Positions 33,354-41,603 are shown, numbered from the stretch's first letter. The stretch: DNA of 64,000 bases from Tropicibacter alexandrii (GCF_003667315.2 NZ_RCTZ02000005.1:186001-250000), one strand, 5' to 3'. Notes: generated by a model not told the origin, from the sequence alone. A program made the numbers and translations.

Positions 33354-34615
33354 TCGAGCAAGGCTGGCACGGCGGCGCGCGGCGCGACGCGCGACAGGCG
33401 GGTTGCCATTTCCGATGCCGAGCCGGGTGTGCTCAGCAAGTCCAGCAGGATCGGCGCCGCCACGCCGCCGAGATGCGCCGCCGGTGTCCCGCTCACGGGC
33501 AGCGTCATGCCGTCCGTCCAGCGGATGAGGCCGCCCGACAGGCACGGGACCCGGGTTGCCCGGGTGTTCAGCGTCAACCGGCGCGTGGGTTCCGGCCGGG
33601 GGAGATCGGGCTGCGGGGCAGGCGCGGGACCGTCCCAGAACGGCGTGGCGTAGCGCGCCTGATCTGCATAGGCGCGACAGGTGGCCTGCCATGCGGCCTC
33701 GCAATCAAGCTGATGGCGATGGGCCAGATAGGCCCGGGCTGCGCCCGCGTCATCCGGGGCCTCAAACAGCGTCCGGGTCGCCGCAGCGGCCTGAACCGCG
33801 CTCCGAAAAGCATGCGTCAGCCCGTGCGCGCCAATCGGATCGCGCGCAAGCGCCGCGTCGGCGACCCGGATCACTGGCCCGTCAGACCACGGCGTTGCGC
33901 AGGCAAGCGTCGCAGGGCAAGGGCGCCCAAGGCTGATTTCGGTCAGATCCTGCACGATTTCGACGATCATGCGTCGTTTGGTGTCGGGTTTCGTGCCCAT
34001 CAAGCTTTCCGGTGCGGCGAGAAGGGCACCGTCGACCTGCCCACCGGAATGGCAGGCCAGCCAGATCCAGGCATCGGGACCAGCCACAAGGCGCATCCTG
34101 TCCGGCATGGTCCGAGGCGCGCGCGCCTGAAAGGGAAGCGCGATGCGCGCTGGACCAAGTGCACGCAGCCCACCCGCGGCGCGGCCGCGTGCATCTAGGA
34201 TCACATCCGACGTCAGAGCTTCGACCGTGTTGCCGCGCAGGATCGCGGTGCCATCGGGCTGGATGCCGAGACGACCGGAACGCAGGCGCACCCCACAGGC
34301 CAGCGCGGCGCTGCGTAGGCTGGCATGCAGCCTCGGGCGGTGCAACAGGATCGGCGGGTTCGCGTGGTGGCGATGTTCGGGCGCACCGCGCCACGCCAGC
34401 TCGGTCTCGACCGCCCGGCCCAGTTCCGCCGCTTGGATCACGCTGCCAAGCCGCAGGCCGTGCAACATTGGCATAGCATGGGCGGGCAGGCTTTCGACGC
34501 GGTGTCGGACCGGCAGGCAGGGATCGACCAGCGTGACCCGATGGCCCGCACGGGCAAGGATCAGCGCGGCGACGGACCCGGCGGGACCGGCCCCCGCGAC
34601 CAGAACCTCAGGCAT
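33290..34615 (-). CDS. FAD-dependent monooxygenase with PqqD-like C-terminal domain (LodB/QhpG-like)
   Basis: A 441-residue flavoprotein. The dinucleotide motif is at the very N-terminus (VLVAGAGPAGSVAALILARA), and the FAD DG-type motif is VIRVADAALARDPIGAHGLT. The tryptophan-halogenase/LodB-like core ends near residue 350. The tail (about 360-435) contains HLGGVAAPILLDLLSTPG, SASEMATRLSR and AAVPALLDHLLAERVLAPI. This looks like a PqqD-type winged helix, the RiPP recognition element fold. LodB and QhpG are the flavoproteins needed for CTQ formation in LodA and in quinohemoprotein amine dehydrogenase. It overlaps the radical SAM gene by 8 nt. Confidence 0.8.
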   Translation of the reverse strand: MPEVLVAGAGPAGSVAALILARAGHRVTLVDPCLPVRHRVESLPAHAMPMLHGLRLGSVIQAAELGRAVETELAWRGAPEHRHHANPPILLHRPRLHASLRSAALACGVRLRSGRLGIQPDGTAILRGNTVEALTSDVILDARGRAAGGLRALGPARIALPFQARAPRTMPDRMRLVAGPDAWIWLACHSGGQVDGALLAAPESLMGTKPDTKRRMIVEIVQDLTEISLGRPCPATLACATPWSDGPVIRVADAALARDPIGAHGLTHAFRSAVQAAAATRTLFEAPDDAGAARAYLAHRHQLDCEAAWQATCRAYADQARYATPFWDGPAPAPQPDLPRPEPTRRLTLNTRATRVPCLSGGLIRWTDGMTLPVSGTPAAHLGGVAAPILLDLLSTPGSASEMATRLSRVAPRAAVPALLDHLLAERVLAPIAEPDDIKRR

Positions 34616-35891
34616 CGAACAGGTCCGGTCGGCTGACCAGAAGTCGGCCGTAGGCATGCAACGCGAAATCGAGCCAGCCGCGCACGTAGTCGCACGCCGG
34701 TCGCCCGACATGCAGCACTTCTTGGTGACATCCGCCGCCGCACAGCTTGCGGGCCCAGCAGCGCGCGCACTCGCTCTGGGCCTCGACGCGGCGCTCGGCA
34801 AGGAAGCGGGCGCGACCGGCGTGGTCGATGCCGTCATCCAGATCGCCCATGGCCCCCAAGGGATCGTTCACGAAGCGGTGGCAGGCGCTGTATCGACCGC
34901 TGGCATCGACCGCCAGATAGTCGCGCGCCGCGCCGCAGCCGTGACTGCGCGCCTTTCCCCTGTGAAGCTCTTGCACCGCCGTGGCGAGGTTCGAGAAGGC
35001 ATGTGGCTGCTGCGCCTCGGTCGCGGCGAGCCAGTCTTCACCCGTCGCGATCATTTCATCCAGCAAGGTACTGAAATCAGACGGTTTAAGCGCGCCGTCA
35101 CCCGTCGGTGAGGTCAGCATGGGCGACACCCCGACACTTGAGAAACCAAGCGAGGAAAGATCGCCAACCACCTGACGGATATTGATATTTTTGGGCGTCA
35201 CGGTCACCCGCGCCGTCAGAGGGATGCGATCGGCTCGCGCCAGAAGCGGTGCCAACCTGTTTGCCACCCGCTCAAAGCTGCCTGCGCCGCCGCGCATGGG
35301 GCGCAAGCGGTCATTGGTCTCACGTCCGCCATCGAGGCTGACCGTGACGGTAAAGCCTTGTTCCGCAAGGAAATCCGCGTCCGCCTCGGTCAGCAATGTG
35401 CCATTCGTGGTGATCGAAAAGCCGACCTGAACGGCGCGGGCCGCGGCGTGTTCACGGGCGTATCGCACAGAGGCGAGGATCAGGGGACGCGCCAGCATCG
35501 GTTCACCCCCCATGAAGGCGATCTTGACCGCGCCACCCGGGGGCGCATCCCCGATCAACCGGTCGATGGCGGCAAAGGCGGTCGCTTCGGTCATCCGGGT
35601 TTCGGGCCCACCAAAGCTGCCGCCAGCCGCGTAGCAATAGGTGCAGGCCATGTTGCAGGCTTGGCTGACCGTCAGCGCCAGCGCGCGCACCGGGCCGGGC
35701 GCGATCACGGGCAATGGCGCGTCAGTGTCCAGCCCAAGATCGGCCAGAACCGGCAGTCCGGCGTTCAGGCGCCCGGCCACCTCGGCCATATCATCCGGGT
35801 CGAGCGCATAGATGCCCGCCGTCTCGGCCACCAGCAGCAGGTTGCTTGCCAGATGCGCCTCGGGACCGGGTCTGTTGCCGCCGTCAGCCAC
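34608..35891 (-). CDS. radical SAM/SPASM enzyme of the LodA-like cluster
   Basis: About 427 residues from a GTG that overlaps the preceding stop by 8 nt; an ATG at 35918 (MRASTRPRLVADGG) is the alternative. The radical SAM cluster motif is CNMACTYC (C79, C83, C86). GGEP appears in FMGGEPML. SPASM-type cysteines follow in HGCGAARDYLAVD, YSACHRF, SECARCWARKLCGGGCHQE and ACDYV, enough for two auxiliary [4Fe-4S] clusters. It resembles enzymes that install thioether or other cross-links in RiPPs and in QhpC. Its substrate is inferred to be a protein of this operon. Confidence 0.85.
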   Translation of the reverse strand: MADGGNRPGPEAHLASNLLLVAETAGIYALDPDDMAEVAGRLNAGLPVLADLGLDTDAPLPVIAPGPVRALALTVSQACNMACTYCYAAGGSFGGPETRMTEATAFAAIDRLIGDAPPGGAVKIAFMGGEPMLARPLILASVRYAREHAAARAVQVGFSITTNGTLLTEADADFLAEQGFTVTVSLDGGRETNDRLRPMRGGAGSFERVANRLAPLLARADRIPLTARVTVTPKNINIRQVVGDLSSLGFSSVGVSPMLTSPTGDGALKPSDFSTLLDEMIATGEDWLAATEAQQPHAFSNLATAVQELHRGKARSHGCGAARDYLAVDASGRYSACHRFVNDPLGAMGDLDDGIDHAGRARFLAERRVEAQSECARCWARKLCGGGCHQEVLHVGRPACDYVRGWLDFALHAYGRLLVSRPDLFDA

Positions 35892-37722
35892 GAGACGCGG
35901 CCTCGTACTGGCCCGCATGGGCAAAGAAGGGAACGCCAAGATCGTGGTCCCGCGCAAGGACTTCGGCGGCGTCGTACAGCTGATGCATGAGGTCGCGCGC
36001 GGTGGTGATCTCGTCTTGCGAGGCAAGGCGCGCGGCATTGCTTTGGGCGGTGGCCGCCTCGGCCGAATACCCGCTGCGCAGATGGGCGACGATGGCATCC
36101 AGCAGCGCCAAAGCAGGCTGCGCGCGCGGGTCGTCCGGCGCGGCCTCGGTCAGTGGGCGCAGATAGACGTCGGGACAGCCGGAATAGGGATCGAGGATGC
36201 GCAACACGTCGCGGAACTTCTGGTAGTGGTTCAGCCCGTCGCTGTCGATCCGCACCGCCAGTTGATCCAGACCCGGGGGAAACTGGCCGGGATGCTCGCG
36301 CATGTAGTGGACCATCTTGGCATATTCGGTGTCGAGATCGCCGCCGGGGCGTTCGACCTCGACGAATTCGCCGATGACCTTTTGGGTGGCGATGCGCAGC
36401 TGGCTTGGACGGATCTCGTCATCCTCGCCGGGGACGCCGGGCGCGGGCGCGACCACGGGCAGATACGGGCCGTAACCGGGGTGCATGTCGTGTAGCGTCC
36501 ACAGCGTCTGGTTGACCCAGCGCAGATGCGTCATCTCGGATATCGCCACGGACAGGATCAACTGGCGCGCCGCGCGCAGGTCGTTGGTCAAGCCGGGCCA
36601 ATCGCGTTCCTGTTCAGGTGATACGTCATCCGGGGCGCGCAAGCTGAAAAAAGCATAGAGATATTCCATCGCAAGGCTGAACTCGAACCGGGCGAGGTTG
36701 TGGCTGAGATCGTGGATCAGCGCGGCCAGATCGGGATACGGGTCTTCGTTCAGGTCCTCGCGGTCAGGCTTGAAGGTGCCGCTCGTTTCCTGACCCTGTA
36801 GGACGAAATCGAGCTCTTCCCAATGCAGGTTGATCTCGTAGGGATCGTAGCGCATGGGGCGCGCCAGTTCGATGGTCGGCTGTGCCGCGATATCGCGCGC
36901 CGGATCGGACCGCCTGCGCATCCAGTCGAGGAAGGTGACCGCCTGCGCGGCGTCCAGATCGTCGGTATGATCGGCCAGTTGCTGGGGGTCCTGCACCTCG
37001 CCCAAGGCCACATCGGGATGGTTCGACGCCCAATATTGACAGGCGCAATCGCGGAAATCATGGGTCCATGGGGAACACATCGACGCCGTCAATTCGCCCG
37101 GGCGGTAGACATCGGGGATCATCCCCTCATCGTCCAGATAGGCGCGGCGTTTGCCCTTGAGCACGACGGGATGGCCCGAGGGCTGGCCGTTTTCGTCGCG
37201 CTGGGTCAGGGCAATGGTCAGGTCGGCGAAATCCGGGTCCGGGTCGATCTGGATCAGGCGGATGATCCACCATGCAATCTCGCCCTCGTAGGGCGTTTTG
37301 GTGACGGTGTTCTGCCAGATGATGTTGTCATACAGCTCGATCCGGTTGCCGCCCTGTTCGACCCAGTGCAGATACCATTGGCCACCGCCCAGCGCGCCGC
37401 CTTGTTCGCCATTCAGCGTATTGGCGAGGTCGTGAATCCACTTGCGATCCTCAAGGAAGATCGGGTCGTCGCCGGTGTTCACATAGACAAGCTGCGCGCC
37501 TTGCGTGCCGTCCGGGCCGTTCTGGGTAATGCCGGGAAAGGCAAAGACCAGACCGGGAAAGAACCGCACATCCAGCTGACGCAGGTCGAATTCCAGCCCC
37601 GGAAAGCAATTGCCAACGCCGGATTCCATCAAGGTCGCAGCCGGGTTTCCAAGCACGGGCTGCGGGTAGGCGGGTGAGGCAGGGCCGGATTTGGCGCTTT
37701 GGTTGACGGGTTTGACTTTCAT
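35884..37722 (-). CDS. LodA-like C-terminal half fused to a VioB-like ferritin-like domain
   Basis: A 612-residue protein. Residues 30-60 carry ESGVGNCFPGLEFDLRQLDV, which matches the LExCxGGxFFPGIE segment of LodA/GoxA oxidases. Residues 205-235 carry MCSPWTHDFRDCACQYW, matching the PWQADFxxC segment that contains the CTQ precursor. D222-x3-C226 recalls Asp512-x3-Cys516 of LodA. From about 335, LSHNLARFEFSLAMEYLYAF and SVAISEMTHLRWVNQTL form a ferritin-like di-iron domain of the VioB/RebD (iminophenyl-pyruvate dimer synthase) family. The ATG overlaps the upstream stop (ATGA). Enzymatic activity is not established. Confidence 0.75.
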   Translation of the reverse strand: MKVKPVNQSAKSGPASPAYPQPVLGNPAATLMESGVGNCFPGLEFDLRQLDVRFFPGLVFAFPGITQNGPDGTQGAQLVYVNTGDDPIFLEDRKWIHDLANTLNGEQGGALGGGQWYLHWVEQGGNRIELYDNIIWQNTVTKTPYEGEIAWWIIRLIQIDPDPDFADLTIALTQRDENGQPSGHPVVLKGKRRAYLDDEGMIPDVYRPGELTASMCSPWTHDFRDCACQYWASNHPDVALGEVQDPQQLADHTDDLDAAQAVTFLDWMRRRSDPARDIAAQPTIELARPMRYDPYEINLHWEELDFVLQGQETSGTFKPDREDLNEDPYPDLAALIHDLSHNLARFEFSLAMEYLYAFFSLRAPDDVSPEQERDWPGLTNDLRAARQLILSVAISEMTHLRWVNQTLWTLHDMHPGYGPYLPVVAPAPGVPGEDDEIRPSQLRIATQKVIGEFVEVERPGGDLDTEYAKMVHYMREHPGQFPPGLDQLAVRIDSDGLNHYQKFRDVLRILDPYSGCPDVYLRPLTEAAPDDPRAQPALALLDAIVAHLRSGYSAEAATAQSNAARLASQDEITTARDLMHQLYDAAEVLARDHDLGVPFFAHAGQYEAASRG

Positions 37723-39536
37723 GCGTGATCCTCCCGGACCGGATCGGCCCGCCAAGCGGGGTCGGTTTCCAGCTTGTCGAGCCAAGCCATGAGCAGGTCG
37801 TATTGGCGCCGCGTGATGGTCAGCGGCACGCCCATGGAATGGCGCATGAAGGGCGGCATGCGCATGTCATAGGTCTGGTCCTTCTGGTTGCGCGGGTCGC
37901 GATAGCGCAAAGGCTCGCCGTCGATCAGGGTCGGCGGGATCGGCGCGTCGGCATGTTTGCCCACGGGGACGCGCGCCGGTTTGGTCATGTCGGGCCTGCG
38001 CGGCAGTTCCTTGATCGAGGCAAAGGGCGGGCGGACCAATTCGCGCACGCGCCCCGGCTTGCGGGCCATATAGGCGCGCAGCACGGGGCTGTCGGCCATG
38101 CGGGCATGGACCTGCTGCACCACCATCGTATAGGGCAGGCGGTCATCCTCGCCCGAGACAGGCACGCGGGTGTCGCCTTGGCCGGGCGTGTAATCCGGCG
38201 TCAGATCGGCATAGGGCGCATCCGCCCGGCGCATGGATTTGGGGCCGACATGGGGGGACATGTCGCCATCCCAATCGGGGTCGTCCTTGTCCTGCGCGCC
38301 GAGGATCGAGGCATTGCCGCCCAGCGCCCAGGCGCGGCGCTGGTCGAGGTTCATCAGGCTGGCGGTCTCGAAGATCCGGCGGAAGAGGTCGAGCATCTGG
38401 GTCGGGGTCTTGTCGAAGTCCAGCTCGGCGGGCGGCAGTTCGCGGTCTTCGAGCTCGTCCGTGATCGAATACATCGGGCGCTTGTCGGGGGCGAAATCCG
38501 GCGGCCCGGCGAAGGCGCGGGCCTTGGCTTGATGCAGATGGCCTCGGGCGGCAAGCCGCGCCTCGATCAACAGGTCGCAGGTGTCGTCGATCAGGCCCCA
38601 ACTGCGAGCATTGCCGACGCGCGCCCCGTCATAGCTGTCCATCGGCGTGGGCCATTTGGGCTTGTTGTCGGCGTCAAAAGCATAGCCCAGCCAAGGCGTG
38701 TCGGACGACAGGATGCGGTTTTCCGGGCGGGTCATCTTGTGGATGCGGCCGTATTCCGGCATCGCCGGTTCGAAATCCCCCGGTTGCAGCGGCGAGGCGA
38801 CGGCCTGCACCGCCTCGGGCGGGCCGAAGGCGTCGCCCTTGCCGGGGGTGAAGCGCAGGCGGATCTGGTCCAGCCGGGTCTGGCAAGACCAGTTGTCGTG
38901 ATTGGGCAGGAAGGTCACCACCTTGCCCAAGGGCAGCGGCGCGTCGGGGCGCACCAGCGGGGTCTGATCCTCGGTATGGGGGCTGATGGCGTCGAGGTGG
39001 TGGGGTTTGTAGTGATCCGCCTTGAAGACCTTGCGCGCGATGGCGGCACATTCGGCGTGCCCGGTGCGGGCCTCGGCCTTGCGATTGGCGGCTGTCACGG
39101 TGAATTCCAGTGTTTGCAGGCTTGCCCCGAAGGTCTTGAGCAGGGGTTCGGTCACCGGAAAGGCCACGACCTCGCCCGTTTTGAATTGCACCCGCGCCCA
39201 AAGTTCAAAGAACGGCGCGACGGGTTTGACGCGGCCCTTGTGGTCCTTGAAGGTGATGTGGTCGGGGTGCTCGACCGTCAACCGCCACGGGTGATGGCCA
39301 TTGGCATGCTCGGACACCGGCACCAAGGTCGGCGCGGGCTGGATCATGGTCTGAACGCCGCGATGCGGGTTTTCATCCACGACCCAAGTGTAGGCGGGCA
39401 TCGGCTCCTTCGATCGGCCCACGCGGGCAATCGCCATCGGCGGGTCGAAGAACAGGCCCAGTAGACGCCCTTCGGAGGCGTCGCGCCCGCACCATGGGGC
39501 GTGATCGTTCCCGGAATGACAGCAATCGTGCATCAT
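37719..39536 (-). CDS. LodA-like N-terminal half
   Basis: A 605-residue protein. After a Cys/His-rich start (MMHDCCHSGNDH) comes DPPMAIARVGRSKEPMPAY, matching the IARVGNS opening of LodA-like oxidases. The C-terminal end carries MRMPPFMRHSMGVPLTITRR followed by QYDLLMAWLDKL, matching the LTxxQYxLLxxW segment that in full-length LodA proteins directly precedes the FFPGIE segment. The following gene begins with that next segment, so the pair reads as one LodA cut in two. It overlaps both neighbours by 4 nt. Family reading is from memory of the motifs. Confidence 0.7.
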   Translation of the reverse strand: MMHDCCHSGNDHAPWCGRDASEGRLLGLFFDPPMAIARVGRSKEPMPAYTWVVDENPHRGVQTMIQPAPTLVPVSEHANGHHPWRLTVEHPDHITFKDHKGRVKPVAPFFELWARVQFKTGEVVAFPVTEPLLKTFGASLQTLEFTVTAANRKAEARTGHAECAAIARKVFKADHYKPHHLDAISPHTEDQTPLVRPDAPLPLGKVVTFLPNHDNWSCQTRLDQIRLRFTPGKGDAFGPPEAVQAVASPLQPGDFEPAMPEYGRIHKMTRPENRILSSDTPWLGYAFDADNKPKWPTPMDSYDGARVGNARSWGLIDDTCDLLIEARLAARGHLHQAKARAFAGPPDFAPDKRPMYSITDELEDRELPPAELDFDKTPTQMLDLFRRIFETASLMNLDQRRAWALGGNASILGAQDKDDPDWDGDMSPHVGPKSMRRADAPYADLTPDYTPGQGDTRVPVSGEDDRLPYTMVVQQVHARMADSPVLRAYMARKPGRVRELVRPPFASIKELPRRPDMTKPARVPVGKHADAPIPPTLIDGEPLRYRDPRNQKDQTYDMRMPPFMRHSMGVPLTITRRQYDLLMAWLDKLETDPAWRADPVREDHA

Positions 39537-41077
39537 GTGCCCTCCGGCGTGGTGGTGGTTGCGGCCTGTGGCAACTCGGTGGGGATCGACTGGCCGAATT
39601 CGAACAGGTTCTCGGGGTCGTATTTCGCCTTCACCTCGACCAGCCGTTCGAGGTTTGCGCCGAAATACTGCCGCAAATAGCCCTCGTTCCCGCGGATCGG
39701 GTAGTTCTGGTAGCGATGGCCGTTCGACATGGCCCCGGCGATCTCGCCAAACCGGGTCAGCCAATCTTCGGAGGCCTGACGATGCGTGTCGAAGGTCCAG
39801 AAGGCCCATGCAAACAGGTCGACGCTGATCGTGCGGTGCAGATAGGCAGTGGCGTCCGGGGCGACCTCGTTGATCGCGCCGCCATACCATTCCATGGCGA
39901 CAAAGATCGTCTTGTCCGGCGCATCAAGGAAATGGTCGATCAATTCGCGCCAGCGGTCGGCGTGAAAATAGTCCTCGACCAGACGGCTATCGACCAGAGG
40001 CTTGGTGTTCATGGAGACATTGGGCATCTCCATGTTGGGTTCGGTCGCGGTTTCCAGCAGGATTTCGTTCACATGCAGGTAATGGCCCTTGGTCCAGATC
40101 TCGACCTGGCTTTCGCGATCCTCGATGAAATCGAGCAGGGGGCCGAGGGCGGCCTCACATTCGGCCTCGCTGCCGTCGTACAGCCCCCGGATCAGCAGGT
40201 GGGGTTTTTGCTGGTCGGGCTTGTTATCCTCGACAGGGATATACATCAGCATGGACTGATGGCCCATCTTGGGCGGCCCGTCCTTGGAGTATTGTTCCTG
40301 AAGGCATTGCAGCACGCGCGCGGCGGTCTGGCGGCCGGCCTCGTCATGCAAAGGGTAGCGCAGGCCAAAGGCGCGGATCTTGCCCAGCGGGCGCAGTTGA
40401 TAGGTCACGTCCAGCAGCACGCCGAACTGGTTGCCGGTGCCGCCACGCGCGGCCCAGAACAGGTCCGGGTTGTGATCGGCGGAGCAATGCAGGATCTCGC
40501 CCTTGGGCGTGATCATCCGCAGCGACAGAACGGAATCGACGTTCATCCCGAAGAGCCGCGAGGTAAACCCATAACCGCCGCCCATCATATAGCCCGCCAC
40601 GCAGACGGTTTCGCAGCCGCCGCCGGGGACGTGCAGCCCGTAGTGATGCAGCACACGGTTGAGCTTGCCGAACATGGTGCCCGCGCCCACACGCGCGGTC
40701 TGGGTCTCTGGATCGACCAGCACGTAATTGATGCCGGACGTGTCCAGTACGATCTGATCGTTGGAACTGTAGCCAGCGGTGGAATGGCCCCCCGAACGAC
40801 AGGTGACCTTCAGCTTTTCATGGCGCGCGAATTTCAGCGCGGCGATGATGTCCGTCTCGCAAGTGGCGTAGATGATCAGCTGCGGATAGCTTTGATAGGT
40901 ATGCATGAAGACCATGCGGTCGTCATTATACCCCGGAAAGCCCGGCTGGGTCACATGCCCCGCGATCGCCGCCTGCAAATCCGCCAGAGCCTTGGGGGTA
41001 TAGGAGATCAACCCCGTCTCGACCCGCTTGTCCTCTTGCCAAGGAGAGCGGTGCTTTCCCTTTTTCCATGACAGCAT
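39533..41077 (-). CDS. BBE-type FAD-binding oxidoreductase
   Basis: A 514-residue protein of the FAD_binding_4/berberine-bridge family. The flavin site is VTCRSGGHSTAGY (H98) and PGGGCETVCVAGYMMGGGYG (C155), so bicovalent His/Cys flavinylation is likely. The C-terminal BBE segment is YYPENLFEFGQS-like (KYDPENLFEFGQ). Such enzymes oxidise sugars, alcohols or polyketide intermediates with O2. There is no signal peptide. It is the first gene of the five-gene LodA-like operon, with AGGGGG as ribosome site and a CRP-like palindrome 113 bp upstream of the start. Confidence 0.88.
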   Translation of the reverse strand: MLSWKKGKHRSPWQEDKRVETGLISYTPKALADLQAAIAGHVTQPGFPGYNDDRMVFMHTYQSYPQLIIYATCETDIIAALKFARHEKLKVTCRSGGHSTAGYSSNDQIVLDTSGINYVLVDPETQTARVGAGTMFGKLNRVLHHYGLHVPGGGCETVCVAGYMMGGGYGFTSRLFGMNVDSVLSLRMITPKGEILHCSADHNPDLFWAARGGTGNQFGVLLDVTYQLRPLGKIRAFGLRYPLHDEAGRQTAARVLQCLQEQYSKDGPPKMGHQSMLMYIPVEDNKPDQQKPHLLIRGLYDGSEAECEAALGPLLDFIEDRESQVEIWTKGHYLHVNEILLETATEPNMEMPNVSMNTKPLVDSRLVEDYFHADRWRELIDHFLDAPDKTIFVAMEWYGGAINEVAPDATAYLHRTISVDLFAWAFWTFDTHRQASEDWLTRFGEIAGAMSNGHRYQNYPIRGNEGYLRQYFGANLERLVEVKAKYDPENLFEFGQSIPTELPQAATTTTPEGT

Positions 41078-41371
41078 CTAGCGCCCCCTGACCGTTCCGT
41101 TGCGTTCTTGTTGCCCCGCAGCCTAGCCGGGGGCGGCGCGCGTGTTAACCAGTTTTAACCTTTTCCCGTCAGGAGTTTTCGACGCGTGATGTGACGGGGA
41201 TCACAGCGGTTTTCCGATTTCGCCGTGCGATAGGCGGTCATGAGCAGATGGGTGCGACTGTCGAGAGGCACGCGGCACTGGCAGCGGTCGGATGGTTGAG
41301 ATGCCGCAGGGCCTTGAAGCCCCTCAAGGGGCAATCGGGTCAAGTGCCACGACAGGACTGTTCCCGGAAAG
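41078..41371. other. intergenic region upstream of the LodA-like operon
   Basis: About 290 bp without a credible gene; several short overlapping frames have no ribosome site or motif. It carries the CRP-type palindrome, and the tRNA-Asn terminator borders it on the right. Confidence 0.5.
41190..41205. promoter_or_regulatory. CRP/FNR-type palindrome upstream of the LodA-like operon
   Basis: TGTGACGGGGATCACA, a TGTGA-N6-TCACA palindrome, differing in one base from the site near ssrA (29438-29453). It is 113 bp before the BBE oxidoreductase start. Confidence 0.55.
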
Positions 41372-41402
41372 AAAAAGGGCTCAGCGAATGAACGCTAAGC
41401 CC
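41372..41402 (-). terminator. intrinsic terminator of tRNA-Asn
   Basis: On the minus strand GGGCTTAGCG-TTCATT-CGCTGAGCCC (one G-U) is followed by TTTTTC, 10 nt after the tRNA CCA end. Confidence 0.88.
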
Positions 41403-41412
41403 TTGAAGTCTT

Positions 41413-41487
41413 TGGCTCCGGCGGTAGGGATCGAACCTACGACCAATTGATTAACAGTCAACTGCTCTACCGCTGAGCTACGCCGGA
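41413..41487 (-). tRNA. tRNA-Asn (anticodon GTT)
   Basis: A 75-nt gene with encoded CCA. The acceptor stem is TCCGGCG/CGCCGGA with discriminator G. D-arm GCTCAGCGGTAGAGC, anticodon loop CTGTTAA with GTT, and T-arm with GTTCGATCC are all complete. Confidence 0.97.
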
Positions 41488-41603
41488 ACATGACGCGGTC
41501 TATAGCCGCTCGGAAAAGCGCCGTCCAGAGCCGCGCGCCGACTTTTCGGCCCGATCCGGGAAAAACTTTCACCAGCCTCCCGAAGGGGTGCATCGCCGCA
41601 TCG

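Noticed and set aside
37725-39464. 579-residue frame antisense to the LodA-like N-terminal gene
   Set aside because: A GC-rich shadow; composition dominated by Gly, Arg, Val and His, no motif, and the sense genes overlap neatly as an operon.
33290-41077. Small RiPP precursor gene in the radical SAM operon
   Set aside because: All genes overlap by 4-8 nt, leaving no room for a precursor. The 290 bp upstream holds only short frames without ribosome sites.
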